The notes below the pieces were generated by a model. That model made no database searches and had not been told where the DNA came from. It was given only the letters and a program-made list of their open reading frames with translations. Shown piece after piece: positions 61,661 through 64,000 of a DNA stretch of 64,000 bases (positions are counted from its first letter, which is position 1; every line of letters begins with the position of its first letter). This DNA comes from Phorcus lineatus (taxonomy: Eukaryota; Mollusca; Gastropoda; Trochida; Trochidae): contig OV121087.1 in NCBI GenBank assembly GCA_921293015.1, positions 12,908,501 through 12,972,500 on the forward strand, read 5' to 3'. A program made the position numbers and the translations under genes.

Positions 61661-61875
61661 ATGTTTAACTTCATGCCAGATGTGGAATTACCTTATATAA
61701 GATGGAAGCGCCCCGGGAACCAGCTCCTACCGCCTATGCACTCCGTGAGTGGGGGCGTGCTGTACATCCCAAAGATTACCTCTGACTACGAGGGGGAATA
61801 TGTGTGTTGTCAGGAGAACTCGAGGTTACGATCGTAACGACCACTTCACCGCCTCAGTAATTATCGATGTCGAAG
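61661..61875 (+). pseudogene. Ig domain 4, partial and frameshifted
   Basis: It reads 'PDVELPYIRWKRPGNQLLPP', then 'HSVSGGVLYIPKITSDYEGE', then 'YVCCQENS'. The frame breaks at 61,823 (one extra base) and continues 'GYDRNDHFTASVIIDVE' before a good phase-1 donor 'GAAG|gtgaga'. The first half with the B-strand cysteine is not recognisable and no proper acceptor precedes it. The style of 'WKRPGNQLLPP' and 'GGVLYIPKIT' recalls Ig domains of perlecan-like matrix proteins. Confidence 0.7.
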
Positions 61876-62543
61876 GTGAGAAATTAAACTTATCGATGAT
61901 AAGGCAAAACAAAATAATTTCACAGCTGAACTAGGTTTGTTCAGATACCAATCTAGTTAAAACTATATGTTAATATTACATCTTAAAATTTACTGAATAA
62001 GGTCATGTCCAGTTGACCTTTGACGACGATTCAAGCAGCCAATAACATGAGAGCAGGAAGTCAGCTTTCAGCCAATCTAAGACTAGTTTATTTTGTTCCC
62101 GGTTAATGTCACATCCTTTCGTTTACCCTAAACTTGATTTGTGATTGTTAAGTGATTTGAAGATTAAAGTTTGCTCAAATGAATAAATAAAAAACACACA
62201 GATGTTCCGTCAACAATATCTGCACAAAACTGATGCCGTTATCACATTTTTCTACACAATTCACTGCGATAAATTGGTAACATTCCGATTTTGTAATCAG
62301 GTCTTTACCCTGATTAGTGTGATTTTTTTATATCGTTTTACCCTATAAACATTCTTCCCCGAAACGTTCAATGTGAATTTTATTAGCACTGTTTTGGTTT
62401 TGACTGTGTTGAAAATAAGAGGACGTTTCTTTTGAACGTGAGAGATATGATATTTACTTACGCAAAAAAGACATTGCATTATATATAGTGTATAAACAAT
62501 ATAGATATTTATTCAATATTTTAACCTTATCATGTGAAACCAG
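61876..62543. other. Putative intron between Ig domains 4 and 5
   Basis: AT-rich, no further exon seen. Frames at 61,749-61,934 and 62,297-62,479 are shadows. Confidence 0.5.
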
Positions 62544-62705
62544 TACCCCCTCTGTAAAGGCGTTCACGACAAACCGATTCGTGAAGACAGGGTAGATGGT
62601 TGCGATGAAGTGTTCAGCAATTGGCAACCCGCCACCAAACATCCACTGGAAGAAGTACGGAGGCAGACTCCCACTCAGGCATGACGTCGCGGATTCAATC
62701 CTTAC
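62544..62705 (+). pseudogene. Ig domain 5, first exon, with TAG and a C-run indel
   Basis: Acceptor 'gtgaaaccag', donor 'gtgaga'. The protein frame reads 'SVKAFTTNRFVKTG', TAG (62,593-62,595), then 'MVAMKCSAIGNPPPNIHWKK' and 'YGGRLPLRHDVADSILT'. Joined in phase 1 to domain 4, the frame is off by one base at the CCCCC run (62,546-62,550); one more C would give the expected V-P-P-S-V. The exon thus has one nonsense change and one homopolymer-type shift. The longer minus-strand frame (62,454-62,849) is its antisense shadow. Confidence 0.75.
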
Positions 62706-63009
62706 GTGAGAACAAGTTTTCTTAAGCTGTGTGTAATCAGAAGAGTATATACGAGCAAAAAAACATTTTGTTTCCTTTGAGAAAATCTTAGAAATGTGAG
62801 AAAGAGGTAAGAGCTTCCTGACGACCTGAGTCATTGCATTAGCTACCATAGTTTTTCATTTACAGGTGAAACAATTGTATAAAGTCTTGATCAGCGACAT
62901 ATTTTTATTAGTGTTACAGTACATTTAAAGTCGGTCTAAAATGAAAGCTTTCTGGGATCATCTTGGTAAATATTTTATAAACTTGAACTCAGTTTTGCAA
63001 CTTTAACAA

Positions 63010-63021
63010 CCCCCCCCCCCC
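63010..63021. repeat. C12 homopolymer in the intron
   Basis: Twelve C in a row close to the 3' end of the intron. Such runs are prone to slippage and to assembly error. Confidence 0.9.
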
Positions 63022-63065
63022 TTTATCAATGCTACCACTGAAAACGCTTTTTGACCCTATTGTAG

Positions 63066-63165
63066 TATCTACGAGGTGACTGCTGAAGATGCTGGCGTAT
63101 ACATCTGTGTACAGCGGAAAACAAGATTGGCAGCGATCAGGACTTAACTTCACTCGAGGTCACTG
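63066..63165 (+). pseudogene. Ig domain 5, second exon, frameshifted
   Basis: It joins the previous exon in phase 2 to give 'SILT' followed by 'IYEVTAEDAGVYIC'. At 63,109-63,111 one base is missing; the next frame continues 'TAENKIGSDQDLTSLEVT'. It ends at a weak donor, 'ACTG|gttcat', in phase 1. Apart from the shift it is a standard F-G strand exon. The phase match over the intron strongly supports the pairing with 62,544-62,705. Confidence 0.75.
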
Positions 63166-63589
63166 GTTCATAGATAAATCTTTCCATTTGGTCAACTGTT
63201 AAAGCACTACTGTCCTTTTCATGTCGTTCAAACATTAAATATGTTCACTGTTGTGATCGTTGTATTCAAATGGTTTCTATGTTTGCTTTTTCCCCTTGAA
63301 ACTATACTCAATTATTATTTCACGGTGAGCCTTTGCGCTATAGGTTCTATATGTATCATAAAACATTAACACCTTGTTCACATCTGTAGTCAATTGATGA
63401 TTGATTATCCCAAAATGAGACCTCTGAAATTGTGACAAGCAAGATGTCTGAAAATGGTTGACAAAAGAGGAAGGTGTACAGGGGAGCCTAGGCAGAAGAA
63501 TTGGAATCGTATTACATGAATATATCAAATGCAATACTTTGAAACTAAAGATAACTTGTCGGTATGAATTGTTAGATTGTTAGATTGGC
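63166..63589. other. No exon seen
   Basis: AT-rich. The minus-strand frame 63,277-63,534 has no recognised domain. Further exons of the Ig gene would lie beyond the window. Confidence 0.4.
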
Positions 63590-63940
63590 ATTTAGAAGTT
63601 ATAAACACAAGAAAGACCAGATTTATCGATGATCAACTTCTTGATGTGTATGAGAGCGACGTTTCGGTATAGGTTTCACATACCGTTATCAAGCAAAGAT
63701 GCGATGGACAGAAATATATATACATATAGGGTAATTTACAAAAACAAAATATGTTGATTTATACACGGCACTGTGACGAAGATGAATTCGTTATTACATA
63801 ATGTGAATAATAACCATCATCGCAATAACTAGCCAAAGCCGTCAGAAAATCAAATAACGTTATCATGTACCTAAATTTATATTACGGTTACTGATTACAT
63901 TACAAGTACTTGAATGGTAATGTAATCATGTATGAAATGT
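63590..63940. repeat. Probable dispersed repeat at the right edge
   Basis: 'gatgatcaacttcttgatgt', 'gagcgacgtttcggtat' and 'accgttatcaagcaaagatg' look like a MITE-type or satellite-linked repeat known to me from many invertebrate genomes. A perfect inverted pair, 'tgattacattac' (63,892-63,903) and 'gtaatgtaatca' (63,917-63,928), follows. No second copy is in the window, so this rests on recall. Confidence 0.4.
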
Positions 63941-64000
63941 CTAGACATAGTATCAAAACCTCTACTAAAACAAATGGTGGCTCCAAAAGCACTAATAAAG

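Noticed and set aside
62454-62849. 131-codon minus-strand frame
   Set aside because: Antisense shadow of the Ig domain 5 exon read on the plus strand.

Overview
This is AT-rich animal genomic DNA with split genes. The GT-AG exons, single-exon-sized open frames, dispersed repeats and DNA-transposon remains all fit a metazoan. Dispersed repeats whose 3' tail reads roughly GGCGTTAAACCCAAACTCACTC, plus MULE-type transposase remains, resemble what I know of gastropod genomes. My best guess is a vetigastropod such as an abalone, but this is inference from memory.

Region 1 (1-8.7 kb): no gene seen. It holds two remnants of the repeated module described next (590-960 and 4100-4630), a 187-bp tandem duplication (2924-3306), and a 2.85-kb fold-back element with inverted arms of about 590 bp (4690-7538).

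Region 2 (8.7-46.5 kb): the most unusual part. A module of about 12 kb occurs three times head to tail (units A, B and C, starting near 8.75, 20.94 and 32.95 kb). The same series of sequence blocks, which I call Z, E, F, X, Y and W (followed by V, U and S in B and C), recurs in the same order. Block W remnants also occur at 590 and 43,590, the latter in an internal partial copy. The blocks are not convincingly coding. Some, above all Y, are far better conserved than the DNA between them. Unit A is split by two later insertions. One is a 2.74-kb element with TA flanks and a YqaJ-nuclease-like exon (ISL2EU type). The other is a 0.58-kb MULE transposase fragment with an attached minisatellite. 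Units B and C give the empty site for both.

Region 3 (46.5-54.9 kb): no gene found; it holds a SINE-like copy and a (TA)n microsatellite.

Region 4 (54.99-63.2 kb, plus strand): exons of a multi-domain surface or matrix protein. A membrane segment followed by a long coiled coil is joined in matching splice phase to I-set immunoglobulin domains. The coiled-coil exon carries one in-frame TAG. Ig domains 1 and 2 are open; Ig domains 3 to 5 carry single-base frameshifts and one more TAG. The locus therefore looks like a decaying gene copy, or a real gene with assembly errors. The right edge (63.6-64 kb) holds dispersed repeat sequence.
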